From: DATBRC01 sp036560485
GTDB taxonomy: Bacteria; Pseudomonadota; Gammaproteobacteria; Burkholderiales; Burkholderiaceae_D
DNA: 64,000 nucleotides
Reading direction: 5' to 3'
Assembly (NCBI GenBank): GCA_036560485.1
Contig: DATBRC010000054.1
Span: 186,001 to 250,000 of the forward strand
Within the stretch, counting starts at the first letter, position 1. The number at the start of each line of letters is the position of its first letter. A program made the position numbers and the translations under genes. The notes under the pieces were generated by a model. The model did no database searches. It saw only the letters and a list, made by a program, of their open reading frames with translations, and was not told the DNA's origin. Positions 15,300-23,455 of the stretch are shown here, one piece after another.

Positions 15300-17261
15300 T
15301 TATACTTTCATCGGTAAAATCACCATTTGCAATCCATCAAAATGCAAACGTCTTTGAATCGCCAATGCCGCCTGGTTATGCAGCAAACGAGTTAACCAAT
15401 TATCGGTTTCGAAAATCAATTTGCTGGTGAAGAAAATCGAATTCGGATATTCCTGATTAATCTCTTCACATAACTCGATGACCTTACTGACAACATCCGT
15501 GCCAAAGCCGAGATAAGAAGTAGATGCCATGCCGTGACTCTGGCAAAAATCGACAAAATATTTTAATGTCGCTTCTGCCTCGACCCGCATTTGCTCTACC
15601 GCGCCCTCGCCACCGTAAGCATGCGAATCGACTGTGCGCGCATTCACAAAAATGAAATTTTTGAAGTGCCCTGGAAACATGCGCAACACCCACAACAATG
15701 CATGCAATCCGCCACCACGTGAATTACCGACAATAAATACGGCTGTCTGATCATCCGGATTCGGCTGTATCGAACCGACGTGCGACCCGAAAGGTTGATT
15801 GGCAAATACCTGATCAACCATGTGGATCGCAATTTTGGTTTCGTTGTAATGGTTACGAATGTAAATACACAAGCCGGCAATCGCCGCAATGATGACTGCC
15901 GCAGCCCAACCGCCTTGTGCAAATTTTTCGACAACTAAAATTGTGAGAATACCGGCACAAATCACAAAACCAATCAATGACAGAAAAAAACGTCTACGCC
16001 ATTGCTTCAATTCCTTGCGATGCTGCCACCAGTACAGACATAACCCATACAATGAAATTGCAAACGTCAAAAATACTGAAACTGAGTACAGCACCACCAG
16101 CAATGTAACGCTGCCGCGGGTCCAGAACAAAATCGCCAGAGCCGCAATACCCATCACCAGAATGCCGTTCTGGGTTACCAGACGCGTCGACAAATAACGG
16201 AATTTATGCGGCACCCAGGAATCCACCGCCATATTCGATAACACCGCCGGGCCACCCAGAAAACCGGTATTGGCGGCCACAAACAAGAGCCCGGCCTCGA
16301 ATGTCAACACCACGATCAAAACAATCTTGTTGCCGACATCACCACCAATACCGACGCTGTCAATGATGGCTTTAAAAGTTGACGCATTCAGTGTTTGACC
16401 TTCCACCGGTTTCGCATCCCACAGCAAGTACAAAAGGATGATGCCGCCTGCGGTGAAAGCGAGCGACAAGGCCATGTAAAACATCGTCATCTTGCCGGTA
16501 TGAACGCGCGGTTCAGCCAGCATATTGACATTGTTGGAGACGGCTTCCAGGCCGGTATATGTACCACCTCCCTGTGAATAAGCCAGCAACAACATGCCCG
16601 CAACGCCCATCCAGCCGATGTCATTGGCTAATGCGGAAGTTTCAGACAATGTGTGCGGCACCAACTGCGGCAGATACGATGCATGCACAAAAATGCCATA
16701 AACAATCAGCACCAGATGCGTGGCGACGAAGCCCAAAAAGATCGGCAACAAAATCTTGATCGCCTCTTTCATGCCGCGTAAATTCATCACAATCAAAACT
16801 GCAATGACAACCATTTCAGTCCACAGTTTGTATGGCTGAAAACCAAGTGGGAGCAATGACGCAAGTGCTTCCACTCCGGCAGCAACCGAAATGGATACGG
16901 TCAATACATAATCCAGGATCAACGCACAGCCAGCGATCAAACCCATGTAAGGCCCTACCAGCTTGGTCGCGACGCGATAGCCTCCACCCCCGGTAGGGAA
17001 TAGCTCAATCACCTGGTTATAGGCCAAGGCGATGATAAACACTGTGAGCGCAGTGGCAATCGCCATGTACAAGCCGAGATGCGTATGTGGTCCCAGCGCC
17101 TTGAAAGTCTCTTCCGGTCCATATGCAGATGATGACAATCCATCTGCACCCAAACCTACCCATGCAATGAATGCTACCAACGCAAGCGAATGACGTGTCT
17201 CGCTCTTGAGTGGGTCAAGTGCTTCACCAAGCAATATTTCGCGGATTTTTGCGAGCGTCAT
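15300..17261 (-). CDS. APC-superfamily permease with cytosolic C-terminal domain (KimA-like)
   Basis: 653-residue inner-membrane transporter. About twelve membrane helices span residues 25-470, including GLGADGLSSSAYGPEETF in helix 1 and LLAYSQGGGTYTGLEAVSNN in helix 6, the unwound substrate-binding helices of APC carriers. The last 150-180 residues are soluble and resemble the nucleotide-binding/USP-like tails of KimA-type potassium importers (IFVNARTVDSHAYGGEGAVE, MRVEAEATLKYFVDF). A potassium or amino-acid substrate is inferred. No c-di-AMP riboswitch is seen upstream, as expected in a proteobacterium. The gene is monocistronic between a terminator and the tRNA-Leu gene. Confidence 0.8.
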   Translation of the reverse strand: MTLAKIREILLGEALDPLKSETRHSLALVAFIAWVGLGADGLSSSAYGPEETFKALGPHTHLGLYMAIATALTVFIIALAYNQVIELFPTGGGGYRVATKLVGPYMGLIAGCALILDYVLTVSISVAAGVEALASLLPLGFQPYKLWTEMVVIAVLIVMNLRGMKEAIKILLPIFLGFVATHLVLIVYGIFVHASYLPQLVPHTLSETSALANDIGWMGVAGMLLLAYSQGGGTYTGLEAVSNNVNMLAEPRVHTGKMTMFYMALSLAFTAGGIILLYLLWDAKPVEGQTLNASTFKAIIDSVGIGGDVGNKIVLIVVLTFEAGLLFVAANTGFLGGPAVLSNMAVDSWVPHKFRYLSTRLVTQNGILVMGIAALAILFWTRGSVTLLVVLYSVSVFLTFAISLYGLCLYWWQHRKELKQWRRRFFLSLIGFVICAGILTILVVEKFAQGGWAAAVIIAAIAGLCIYIRNHYNETKIAIHMVDQVFANQPFGSHVGSIQPNPDDQTAVFIVGNSRGGGLHALLWVLRMFPGHFKNFIFVNARTVDSHAYGGEGAVEQMRVEAEATLKYFVDFCQSHGMASTSYLGFGTDVVSKVIELCEEINQEYPNSIFFTSKLIFETDNWLTRLLHNQAALAIQRRLHFDGLQMVILPMKV

Positions 17262-17541
17262 AGTCTTTCAATATCCGTCTGAAGCGGAATAAATTGATCA
17301 GGTAGGCGATGATACGCCTATAAATTGCTGAGTGACAACGCACCCGGTGTTTTCACTGTTGCTCTAATGCCGCAATTCAGCGATAATGCCGCCTGCTCCG
17401 CAGAGATGCGTTGCGCAATGACTGTGAATTTATCAACTCGTACAAGCACTTGCAAGGATTGATAAAGTCATGCGAGAATTCGCGCCCTAGCGGCATTTTG
17501 CTAAGGTGAGTTGCAAGAAATATTGGCTGTAAATCAACGTT

Positions 17542-17626
17542 GCCCGGGTGATGGAATTGGTAGACGTAGGGGACTCAAAATCCCCCGCCGCGAGGCGTGC
17601 CGGTTCGAGTCCGGCCCCGGGCACCA
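17542..17626 (+). tRNA. tRNA-Leu(CAA)
   Basis: 85-nt class II tRNA with encoded CCA. The acceptor stem is GCCCGGG / CCCGGGC, the anticodon stem is GGGGA/TCCCC with loop CTCAAAA (anticodon CAA, reading UUG), the long variable arm is CCGCCGCGAGGCG and the T-loop is GGTTCGAGTCC. It is intact and is the integration site of the adjacent mobile element, which regenerates its 3' end. Confidence 0.97.
17570..17626 (+). repeat. attL: 57-bp direct repeat inside tRNA-Leu
   Basis: Bases 17570-17626 (anticodon arm to CCA) are repeated at 32851-32907 with one mismatch (G17592 versus A32873). This is the expected core duplication left by a tyrosine integrase at a tRNA 3' end. Confidence 0.93.
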
Positions 17627-17643
17627 AATGAATTTTATTGAAT

Positions 17644-17667
17644 ACGCACCTGTGAAGGTGCGTTTTT
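17644..17667 (+). terminator. Terminator downstream of tRNA-Leu
   Basis: Stem ACGCACC / GGTGCGT with loop TGTGAA and five T. A similar but diverged hairpin with the same stem lies beyond attR (32925-32948). Confidence 0.85.
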
Positions 17668-18126
17668 CATTGGTGAATCAGTAAATTCGAGTACAGCAAA
17701 GTACGACAATAACCACTTCTTCGTACCATCCGTTTTTGTCCTGGATTGTCCTAGCACGTCATGATTATATCCAACAAAGTACGGTTAAGTACTTTGACGC
17801 ACTTGCGTATCTATATCAGCAGTTGATACACTGGCTTCAGCAGTTCCAGTTGGCCGGTTGGACATTGATGACTAACCGTGGCAGTCCAGCTGGTCAACCG
17901 TGCGAGTGAAGCAGAAGTTTGCACGGCCATGCAAAACGGCAGGTTCAAAGACGCTGAAGGACAAACAGCGACACTAGAATTGCAGGCGACCTGAATTCAG
18001 GCCAGTGACCTTTATGCCTTGCCCCTATTTGGGCGCGTACGATTTGGCGGGGTAGTTAGAGCCGGGAGCACGCGTGCCAAGCTGAAAAGCTGCCCATGGG
18101 ATGGGTCTGCATAACCGTCCGTTATT

Positions 18127-18143
18127 CGATCGCAATGCGATCG
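18127..18143. promoter_or_regulatory. Palindromic operator candidate (8+1+8 bp)
   Basis: CGATCGCA-A-TGCGATCG is a perfect inverted repeat 18 bp upstream of the start of the PrtN/AlpA-like gene, just before its Shine-Dalgarno. It is well placed for autoregulation or an mRNA hairpin; function is inferred. Confidence 0.4.
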
Positions 18144-18161
18144 ATCACGGAGGCATTGGTT

Positions 18162-18533
18162 ATGCAAGATAAATTCAATATGCCTACTTCGGGCACGCAA
18201 CAGCAATCCTATTTCACACGTACCACGCTCGACGAACGAATTTTTGCAGCAAATGGTGGCGCAGAACTTATGCCTGTACCGATGTTGCCGCGCTTTTTAC
18301 ATCTTCAATATCAGTCGATAAAAAATCTAATTTGCCGTGGCGAATTCCCGCTGCCGATTGTAAAACTCGCGGGGCGCAACTACGTCAAGACGGAAACGTT
18401 GGTGCGCTATCTGGAAGCCTGTGAGCGCGGCGAGGCAATGCCTGCGCGCCTCAGTGGACGAAAGTCGAATCGTAAACGTGCAGAAATCGCACAGCAGGCA
18501 GCGAAAGAAGCAGAAAAAAACTCCTTGAACTGA
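18162..18533 (+). CDS. PrtN/AlpA-like DNA-binding regulator
   Basis: 123-residue protein with a central winged-helix/excisionase-like segment: MLPRFLHLQYQSIKNLICRG then FPLPIVKLAGRNYVKTETLV. This resembles pyocin-activator PrtN and AlpA-type regulators found in phages and integrative elements. The C terminus is rich in Lys/Arg/Ala and probably helical. The ATG at 18162 is supported by GGAGG eight bases upstream; an earlier in-frame start at 18096 lacks one. It ends 12 bp before the replicase gene and probably forms an operon with it, so control of replication or excision is the likely role. Confidence 0.6.
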   Translation: MQDKFNMPTSGTQQQSYFTRTTLDERIFAANGGAELMPVPMLPRFLHLQYQSIKNLICRGEFPLPIVKLAGRNYVKTETLVRYLEACERGEAMPARLSGRKSNRKRAEIAQQAAKEAEKNSLN

Positions 18534-18545
18534 TCGAGACTCAAC

Positions 18546-19469
18546 ATGAATCTCGATCTGTTCGCGGATGCGAACAGGTGGCCGACACGTCCGTACTGCT
18601 CTGACGATAAGTCTGCACGATTTATCCGCAGTTTGTCGGCAGCGATTCTGCGTCCGTACATTCAGGCGAACCCTCCGCACCTTCGCATTTGGTCTATCTA
18701 TGATATCGACCGGGCCGGTGGTGCTCTCGCGTGGGAGCGCGCAAACTTACCGCCGCCATCATGGGCTGCGGCTAATCGTGAAAATGCACACGCCCATTTA
18801 GTATGGGGTCTATCCGTGCCGGTGTTGGTCGATTCGCCAGACATGCGCCAAAGGCCTCTGCGATACCTTTGTGCGGTCGAGGCCGCCTTCAGGGAGCGAC
18901 TTCAGGCTGATCAAGGTTACAGCGGCCTCATCACAAAGAACCCATCTCACTCTTTGTGGCGAACTTGGCGCGGACCGCGGCTGACATACGAACTCGGCGA
19001 GCTCGCTGAGTGGGTCGATCTTCCAAAGTATCTGCCAAAACGTAAACCGCAGGAAATCGGTATCGGCAGGAACTTAACCGTATTCGATTGGCTTCGCCAA
19101 TACGCCTATCGCTGCATTCGGCACCACAAAAATGGAGCACACAATCTTACGATGTGGCAGTGCCATCTGAACAACAAGGCATTGGACCGTAACGGCGACT
19201 TACAAATCCCCCTTGACGGGCAAGAGATTTGGCATATAGCCAAGAGTGTAGGGAAATGGACTTGGAATAGATTTGACATTGCGACCAGTGATGAAAAATT
19301 TAGCCAGTTGCAAGCACACAGGGGGAGGCAATCTGGGATCAGCCGTGCTGCAGCAAATGAGGGCAAGCGTGCCAGTGCACGTCAGATGGCAGCGCAGAGA
19401 CTATCGACAAGAGCAATTGCAACAGAGTTAGCTGTCAATCAGTCGACGGTGGTCAGATGGCTTAAGTAA
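18546..19469 (+). CDS. ColE2-type plasmid replicase (Rep with primase C-terminal and HTH)
   Basis: 307-residue replication initiator-primase. RPYCSDDKSARFIRSL, YIQANPPHLRIWSIYDIDR, PPPSWAAANRENAHAHLVWG and GYSGLITKNPSHSLWRTW are the hallmark blocks of the ColE2/ColE3 Rep (Replicase) family. A PriCT-like segment (NLTVFDWLRQYAYRCIR) follows, and the C terminus ends in a helix-turn-helix (STRAIATELAVNQSTVVRWLK is its core). Proteins of this family synthesise the primer at the origin. Its presence in a tRNA-integrated element suggests that the excised circle can replicate, or that a plasmid was captured. An origin-like motif follows the stop codon at about 20 bp. Confidence 0.87.
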   Translation: MNLDLFADANRWPTRPYCSDDKSARFIRSLSAAILRPYIQANPPHLRIWSIYDIDRAGGALAWERANLPPPSWAAANRENAHAHLVWGLSVPVLVDSPDMRQRPLRYLCAVEAAFRERLQADQGYSGLITKNPSHSLWRTWRGPRLTYELGELAEWVDLPKYLPKRKPQEIGIGRNLTVFDWLRQYAYRCIRHHKNGAHNLTMWQCHLNNKALDRNGDLQIPLDGQEIWHIAKSVGKWTWNRFDIATSDEKFSQLQAHRGRQSGISRAAANEGKRASARQMAAQRLSTRAIATELAVNQSTVVRWLK

Positions 19470-19486
19470 TAATGATGCACGAACCA

Positions 19487-19502
19487 TAATCAGATAACAG
19501 CA
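19487..19502 (+). promoter_or_regulatory. ColE2-type replication origin-like motif
   Basis: The sequence ATAATCAGATAACAGC lies 17 bp after the replicase stop codon. ColE2-family origins lie just downstream of rep and contain an ATCAGATAACAGC block, which this matches from memory. The sequence beyond it diverges from ColE2. Activity is inferred. Confidence 0.55.
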
Positions 19503-19507
19503 TTTTG

Positions 19508-19569
19508 CCAGGGGGCTGCCGGGGGAGGAGCAAAGCGAGCGCCAGCGAGCGACGCTTCCCCTTGGCGTA
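19508..19569. repeat. GC-rich inverted repeat near the replicase
   Basis: GCCAGGGGG at the left pairs with CCCCTTGGC at the right (one bulge). The interior is G-rich and contains a smaller palindrome around AGCGAGCGCCAGCGAGCG. It resembles the GC-rich hairpins at both edges of the mobilization module (29145-29186 and 31521-31562). Confidence 0.45.
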
Positions 19570-19793
19570 AAAAAAGAATGCGTACAATAAAACCGTGGCG
19601 CCATGATTAAAAACTAGAAGGAGTTTGGACACCAAATTGCATTGACCGATAGCATGTCGTACCGAATCATCAAGTCAACGGATGCAATCAAATCTCAATT
19701 TGGGACATTACGACTTAAATATGCTTCGACGTTATACACACCTGAATCCCCAAGATCTAGCAAAAAAACTAGCCTAACGTGCCATATCGAGCC

Positions 19794-19843
19794 CCAAATG
19801 CTTCGCCGCGTGGCATGCCGGTTCGAGTCCAGCCTCGCAACAA
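19794..19843 (+). repeat. Degenerate tRNA-Leu 3' fragment (third att-like copy)
   Basis: Alignment to the att core starting at CAAAATCCCCC gives 36 identities in the first 44 positions, with an uninterrupted block GCCGGTTCGAGTCC covering the T-arm. The acceptor end is eroded. It is in the same orientation as attL and attR. It looks like an old att site separating the replicase segment from the rest of the element. Confidence 0.7.
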
Positions 19844-19876
19844 TTACCACACCAACTCTTTGCAATTTTTGTTTGA

Positions 19877-20113
19877 TTATTTCTGTGCCCGCTCAAGTTC
19901 AATTTCAACTTGGCGCAGAATTTTCGATGGCTGAATTTGAAGGATATCGGCAAGTTTAAATAGGATTCGGATTGTCGGCTGATTGATACCACGCTCAATT
20001 AACGAAACAAAGTTTCTATCAATGCCAGCATCCAGAGCAAGCTTCTCTTGAGTCAGCCCTGCCTCTTTCCTTAATCTTCGCAAGACCAGACCAAAAGCAA
20101 TAGCTGGATCCAA
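19877..20113 (-). CDS. XRE-family transcriptional regulator
   Basis: 78-residue single-domain helix-turn-helix protein: LRRLRKEAGLTQEKLALDAG with recognition segment DRNFVSLIERGINQPT, a classic Cro/C1-type fold, followed by a short acidic-basic tail. Length is normal for the minimal XRE regulators found in mobile elements and restriction-modification control. It is divergent from the CAP lipoprotein gene across 92 bp that contain a perfect 14-bp inverted repeat, the likely operator. Confidence 0.9.
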   Translation of the reverse strand: MDPAIAFGLVLRRLRKEAGLTQEKLALDAGIDRNFVSLIERGINQPTIRILFKLADILQIQPSKILRQVEIELERAQK

Positions 20114-20122
20114 ATATTTCTC

Positions 20123-20181
20123 CCAATATATTATGAGAAATATTGTTCTTAAGTTACTATTGTGTCTTCATAATATATTGG
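20123..20181. promoter_or_regulatory. Paired 14-bp inverted repeat in divergent promoter region
   Basis: CCAATATATTATGA at 20123-20136 and its exact reverse complement at 20168-20181, centre to centre 45 bp, lie between the XRE gene and the CAP lipoprotein gene. Two symmetrical half-sites of this kind are expected for an XRE repressor that controls both divergent promoters. The very AT-rich intervening DNA would hold the overlapping promoters. Confidence 0.6.
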
Positions 20182-20205
20182 TAATTTTGGGAGGCGTGCA
20201 TAGAT

Positions 20206-21222
20206 ATGAACAATATAAAGCTGGTCATGATATTCGTTGTGATCACGATGTCCTTATCTGCCTGCGGTGGCAGTGGTGGCGGAGGTAGCGGTGGCACAAC
20301 AGGTACAACCGTTACGTCTACCACCACAACGACTCTGCCTGTGAGCACGATCGTGACATCAGTCACCGCTGCAAACTATGCGGCCGGCGATCGTCTCGAT
20401 TCGTACAATTACCTGAATAGCCAACGTGGCCAATGCGGCTTCGGTTTGCTGCAACAACAAGCGAAAGTGGACCAGGCTGCACAAGCTCATACTGATTATG
20501 AGTGGGTCAACCAGATCATTGTCTCGCACACCGAAGTATCGAGTAATGCAGGCTTTACTGGCGTCGATGTCGGCGCGCGCTTAACAGCTGCTACCTATCC
20601 ATGGATCTCTGGCGATGAAGTATTAAATGCGATGCAAACGACGTATGGCACAAGTTTTGGTCAGGCCAACGTGATGGGCTGGTTCACTTCCCCGTTTCAC
20701 GGCATCGGGCAGTTAATGTCTAATCGTGATATTGGTGTCGGCGCAGATGTCTATACCCCGTCTGATCCGGCGTTTCTACCATCCCATATATTGACAATGG
20801 ACTTTGGATCGACAGCAACGCGCCCTCCGCAACTATTGGGCGGCGCTGACGTTGTCACCTATCCATGCGCAGGGATCACAGGCGTGCTGTCGAAATCGTA
20901 CTTCGCAGAGACCCCTGCTCCTCTGGGACGTAATTTGCAATCCCAGCCTATCGGGCAGCCAATTTATTTGAAAGTGCGCGATGGACAGACGTTGACAGTG
21001 ACCAGCGCTACATTGAACCTGGTTGGGAATGCCACACCGATCGCATTGGTATCTCTGTCAAGAGCAAATGATACTACCGGTTTAATTCCCGATAATTCGT
21101 GGGTGGTCTTGATGCCAAATGTACCGCTTGCTATCAACAGCAGCTATCAGTTCACCGCGAATGTGACGAACAACGGTGTGCCATCAACGGTGAGCTTTAC
21201 GTTTGCGACGGGAGCGAATTGA
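20206..21222 (+). CDS. CAP-domain lipoprotein
   Basis: 338-residue exported protein. A signal peptide ends in the lipobox LSAC (Cys20), followed by a Gly/Ser-rich and Thr-rich linker (VTSTTTTTLPVS). Residues of about 60-220 form a CAP/SCP/PR1 domain: YNYLNSQRGQCGFGLLQQQ, VDQAAQAHTDYEWVN and the conserved SHTEV. The last 100 residues look like an immunoglobulin-like beta domain. The CAP fold often binds lipids or has peptidase-like activity; the exact role is unknown. The adjacent membrane-protein gene starts one base after its stop codon, so the two are probably co-translated. Confidence 0.83.
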   Translation: MNNIKLVMIFVVITMSLSACGGSGGGGSGGTTGTTVTSTTTTTLPVSTIVTSVTAANYAAGDRLDSYNYLNSQRGQCGFGLLQQQAKVDQAAQAHTDYEWVNQIIVSHTEVSSNAGFTGVDVGARLTAATYPWISGDEVLNAMQTTYGTSFGQANVMGWFTSPFHGIGQLMSNRDIGVGADVYTPSDPAFLPSHILTMDFGSTATRPPQLLGGADVVTYPCAGITGVLSKSYFAETPAPLGRNLQSQPIGQPIYLKVRDGQTLTVTSATLNLVGNATPIALVSLSRANDTTGLIPDNSWVVLMPNVPLAINSSYQFTANVTNNGVPSTVSFTFATGAN

Positions 21223-21223
21223 A

Positions 21224-21844
21224 ATGATCGAGACCTTTACAATCTCTTCAGGCGAGTCCTTCGACATCAGCACCCAACATGCTGTCGTAGTCGATAACGT
21301 ACATTCCGAATCGGTCTCTATCCATTCGAGTGGCGGCGGCGGACATGTCGGAAGATACGGCGGACATGTGTCGGCGCCAACCGTGCATTCAAGAGTCATA
21401 GAGAAGCAACGTATTTGGGTGAAGACTGAACAAGGTGCCGAAGTCAATATTGATCTGACAGGCGCCAACTTTCCTACCCGTGCGGGCCATCGCGTTGCCG
21501 TGACGGAAGTCAGAAAAAGTGGAACGGAAAATTGGCAGCTCGTGTCGATTAAAAATGAAACCACCTCCGGCCAGCTCAAATTATCGAGGCAATCACCAGT
21601 ATCCATTTCACTTGGAAGATCGATCACAGACGTATCGTCGATCTTCACTCTCCTCCTTTTTTCCGCAGGCGCTATTGCCCTACTTGGAAACGTAGGAATC
21701 GGACTGGGACTGATGCTGTTGAGCGGGATCTTCTATTTCGTAAAAGCTTTAATCCACGGATTAAAGCTTGAGAAAGAATACGAAATTCAAGTCGAGAAGC
21801 ATATGGCAAAAGCAGTAATTAACACGCCTTCCGCTTCTAAATAA
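21224..21844 (+). CDS. Unknown two-helix membrane protein
   Basis: 206-residue protein that I do not recognise by family. Residues 1-130 are soluble with a Gly/His-rich stretch (SSGGGGHVGRYGGHV) and a beta-rich segment. Residues of about 140-185 contain two hydrophobic helices (IFTLLLFSAGAIALLG and GIGLGLMLLSGIFYFVKAL) forming a hairpin, and a charged tail follows. The ATG at 21224 is one base after the CAP gene stop, with GGGAG upstream; an earlier TTG at 21203 is rejected. Coupling to the CAP lipoprotein suggests they work together at the envelope. Confidence 0.6.
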   Translation: MIETFTISSGESFDISTQHAVVVDNVHSESVSIHSSGGGGHVGRYGGHVSAPTVHSRVIEKQRIWVKTEQGAEVNIDLTGANFPTRAGHRVAVTEVRKSGTENWQLVSIKNETTSGQLKLSRQSPVSISLGRSITDVSSIFTLLLFSAGAIALLGNVGIGLGLMLLSGIFYFVKALIHGLKLEKEYEIQVEKHMAKAVINTPSASK

Positions 21845-22016
21845 TTATTGATTAACACCCAATTTGCACAGTTATTATATTTTCGATTTGGTAATTGGAT
21901 GACCTGAATTTGCCTTATTGGCGAATATTCCACAGAGTTAAATGTGTATGGTTTGTATTGCATTGTGCTTTAAATCACACGAGTAGAAACAAAAAGTCTC
22001 CAAAATGACAGATTTA

Positions 22017-22941
22017 GAACTTATCCGTAAATAATGTTAACCGTGCTCGGCACTTTCCTAAACACGATGATGGCAGCGGCTAACTGGTTTAAAGCACGAA
22101 AGCTACGAGCAAGTTTTTCATAGCGCACCAGCAGCTTGCGAAATCGGTTAAACCAGCTATGCGCTACTTCCACCACCCAGCGCCGGGGCTTGTTGCATGC
22201 GTCGCGCTTGCGTTCGACGACTTCCCTGCTGGCGGCTTTTGACATGCGCAATATAACCTTCGCGCTCCATCAACGACAATGCCGGCTTGCCACCATAGGC
22301 AGCATCGGCACACAGATGTTTATGTCGACGCACTGGCGGCGAAGGGATTTTCACCATCAATGCGGCCAATACCGGCTCGAGCTGCGAGACATCATGGCGA
22401 TGGGCTCCGGTGACGATGAACGATAGCGGGACACCACGTGCGTCCACTAGAAGATGTCGCTTGCTGCCATTTTTTCCCCCGATCGGTCGGGTTCGCCCCG
22501 ACCGATTCTTGTGCCAGCGGTGCCTTCATCATCGCACCGTCAATGCTTTGCCAACGCCAGGCAATGCCTTCGAGCTCTTCGTATTCGGCCAGCCCGGCTT
22601 TCCAAAGCGCTTCGAAAAAGCCCGCCTTTTCCCATTCGAGAAAGCGCGCATGGATCGCACTGGCACTGCCAAAGCGTTCCGCCGGCAACGCCTTCCACTG
22701 ACATCCAGTTCTCAGTACATACACAATGGCTTCGAACACCAGCCGTGGATCTTTGGGCTTGCGCCCGGCACCAGGCTTGCGTGCATAGATCTTGTCGCCC
22801 TTTCGCTGGCGTACCGGCAACAATGCCTCCGCTCTATGCCAGAATTCGTCCGTTACTTCCCAAGACTTTACCTTACTCATCATTGCCTCCAGAGTGGCGG
22901 TCAGGCCAATCTGGATTGATCAACTATTTACGGACAAGTTC
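22017..22941 (-). mobile_element. IS5-family insertion sequence, 925 bp, frameshifted
   Basis: Terminal inverted repeats start GAACTTATCCGTAAATA (left, 22017) and GAACTTGTCCGTAAATA (right, read inward from 22941), with one mismatch in 17. The element is flanked by TTA on both sides (22014-22016 and 22942-22944), a plausible target duplication. It contains one transposase gene on the minus strand broken into three frames. Size and ends fit the IS427-like part of the IS5 family. Confidence 0.85.
22021..22883 (-). pseudogene. IS5-family (IS427-like) transposase, two frameshifts
   Basis: DDE transposase reading in three consecutive frames. Frame one (from 22883) holds the N-terminal DNA-binding part (WEVTDEFWHRAEALLP, GRKPKDPRLVFEAIVYVLRTG) up to GANPTDRGKK. 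A shift at a GGGGGAAAAAA tract leads to frame two (VDARGVPLSFIVTGAHRHD, LCADAAYGG). A further shift near 22240 leads to frame three (RRWVVEVAHSWFNRFRKLLV), which holds the catalytic Glu region. The first shift is at a slippery tract and may be programmed, as in many IS5 relatives. The second is not at such a tract and probably inactivates the enzyme. Confidence 0.82.
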
Positions 22942-22944
22942 TTA

Positions 22945-23455
22945 GTTGTAGTAAACCAGACTTGATCCGCTAGGGCCTATCAGCTTTCGCCAAACTTTGA
23001 AACTTCATGAATTACCGCTGCGGCCATGAACGGTTATTTGTATGTGCACCGCAAAGGGTGTTGGGTATTGCAGGTGCTGGACGAGGTCGCCAAAACATCT
23101 GCTCAGCAACGCCCTTTCCAGAGCAATACACACCGTTCGCGTACAGCACTGTCAGTCATTGGGATTGGATTAGCATTGGTCAGGAAAAGCTGGATCAGCT
23201 TCTCAAGCTACGATTGGCGTGCAGCATTAACCAAGTTACGAAAATGTGCTGATTGGACTCAGGTTTGAGGCGCGGCCTCAGATGCTGCTCTCTTTGATTT
23301 TTCTTCTATCTCGCCGAAAAACGATCTCAAATAAAGCCTCACCAATGCTGGCAACCGAAATGCCCAACAAAACAACGAGACCATGAATCGCAATGCAACG
23401 GTACGATTTATTTAGTACGCCAGTAATGACACATCAATCTCTGCGGCTTGCCACC
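22945..23455. other. Gene-poor interval right of the IS element
   Basis: 511 bp with only short overlapping frames (for example 80 residues at 23026-23268) that match nothing I recognise and lack convincing start sites. It may be debris from an earlier insertion. Confidence 0.45.

Larger units (their letters stand above)
17627..18161. other. Left end of the element, no recognised gene
   Basis: 535 bp containing the tRNA terminator (17644-17667) and, near the right side, a palindromic operator candidate (18127-18143). No ORF in the remainder has family-like sequence or a good Shine-Dalgarno. Confidence 0.5.

Noticed and set aside
20206..20360. A CRISPR or tandem repeat near the Thr-rich and Gly-rich coding stretches.
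   Set aside because: No spaced repeat units; the low complexity is in coding frame with the lipoprotein linker.
22450..22480. The first frameshift of the IS transposase as proof of inactivation.
   Set aside because: It lies at a slippery G5A6 tract and may be programmed in IS5 relatives; only the second shift is taken as damage.
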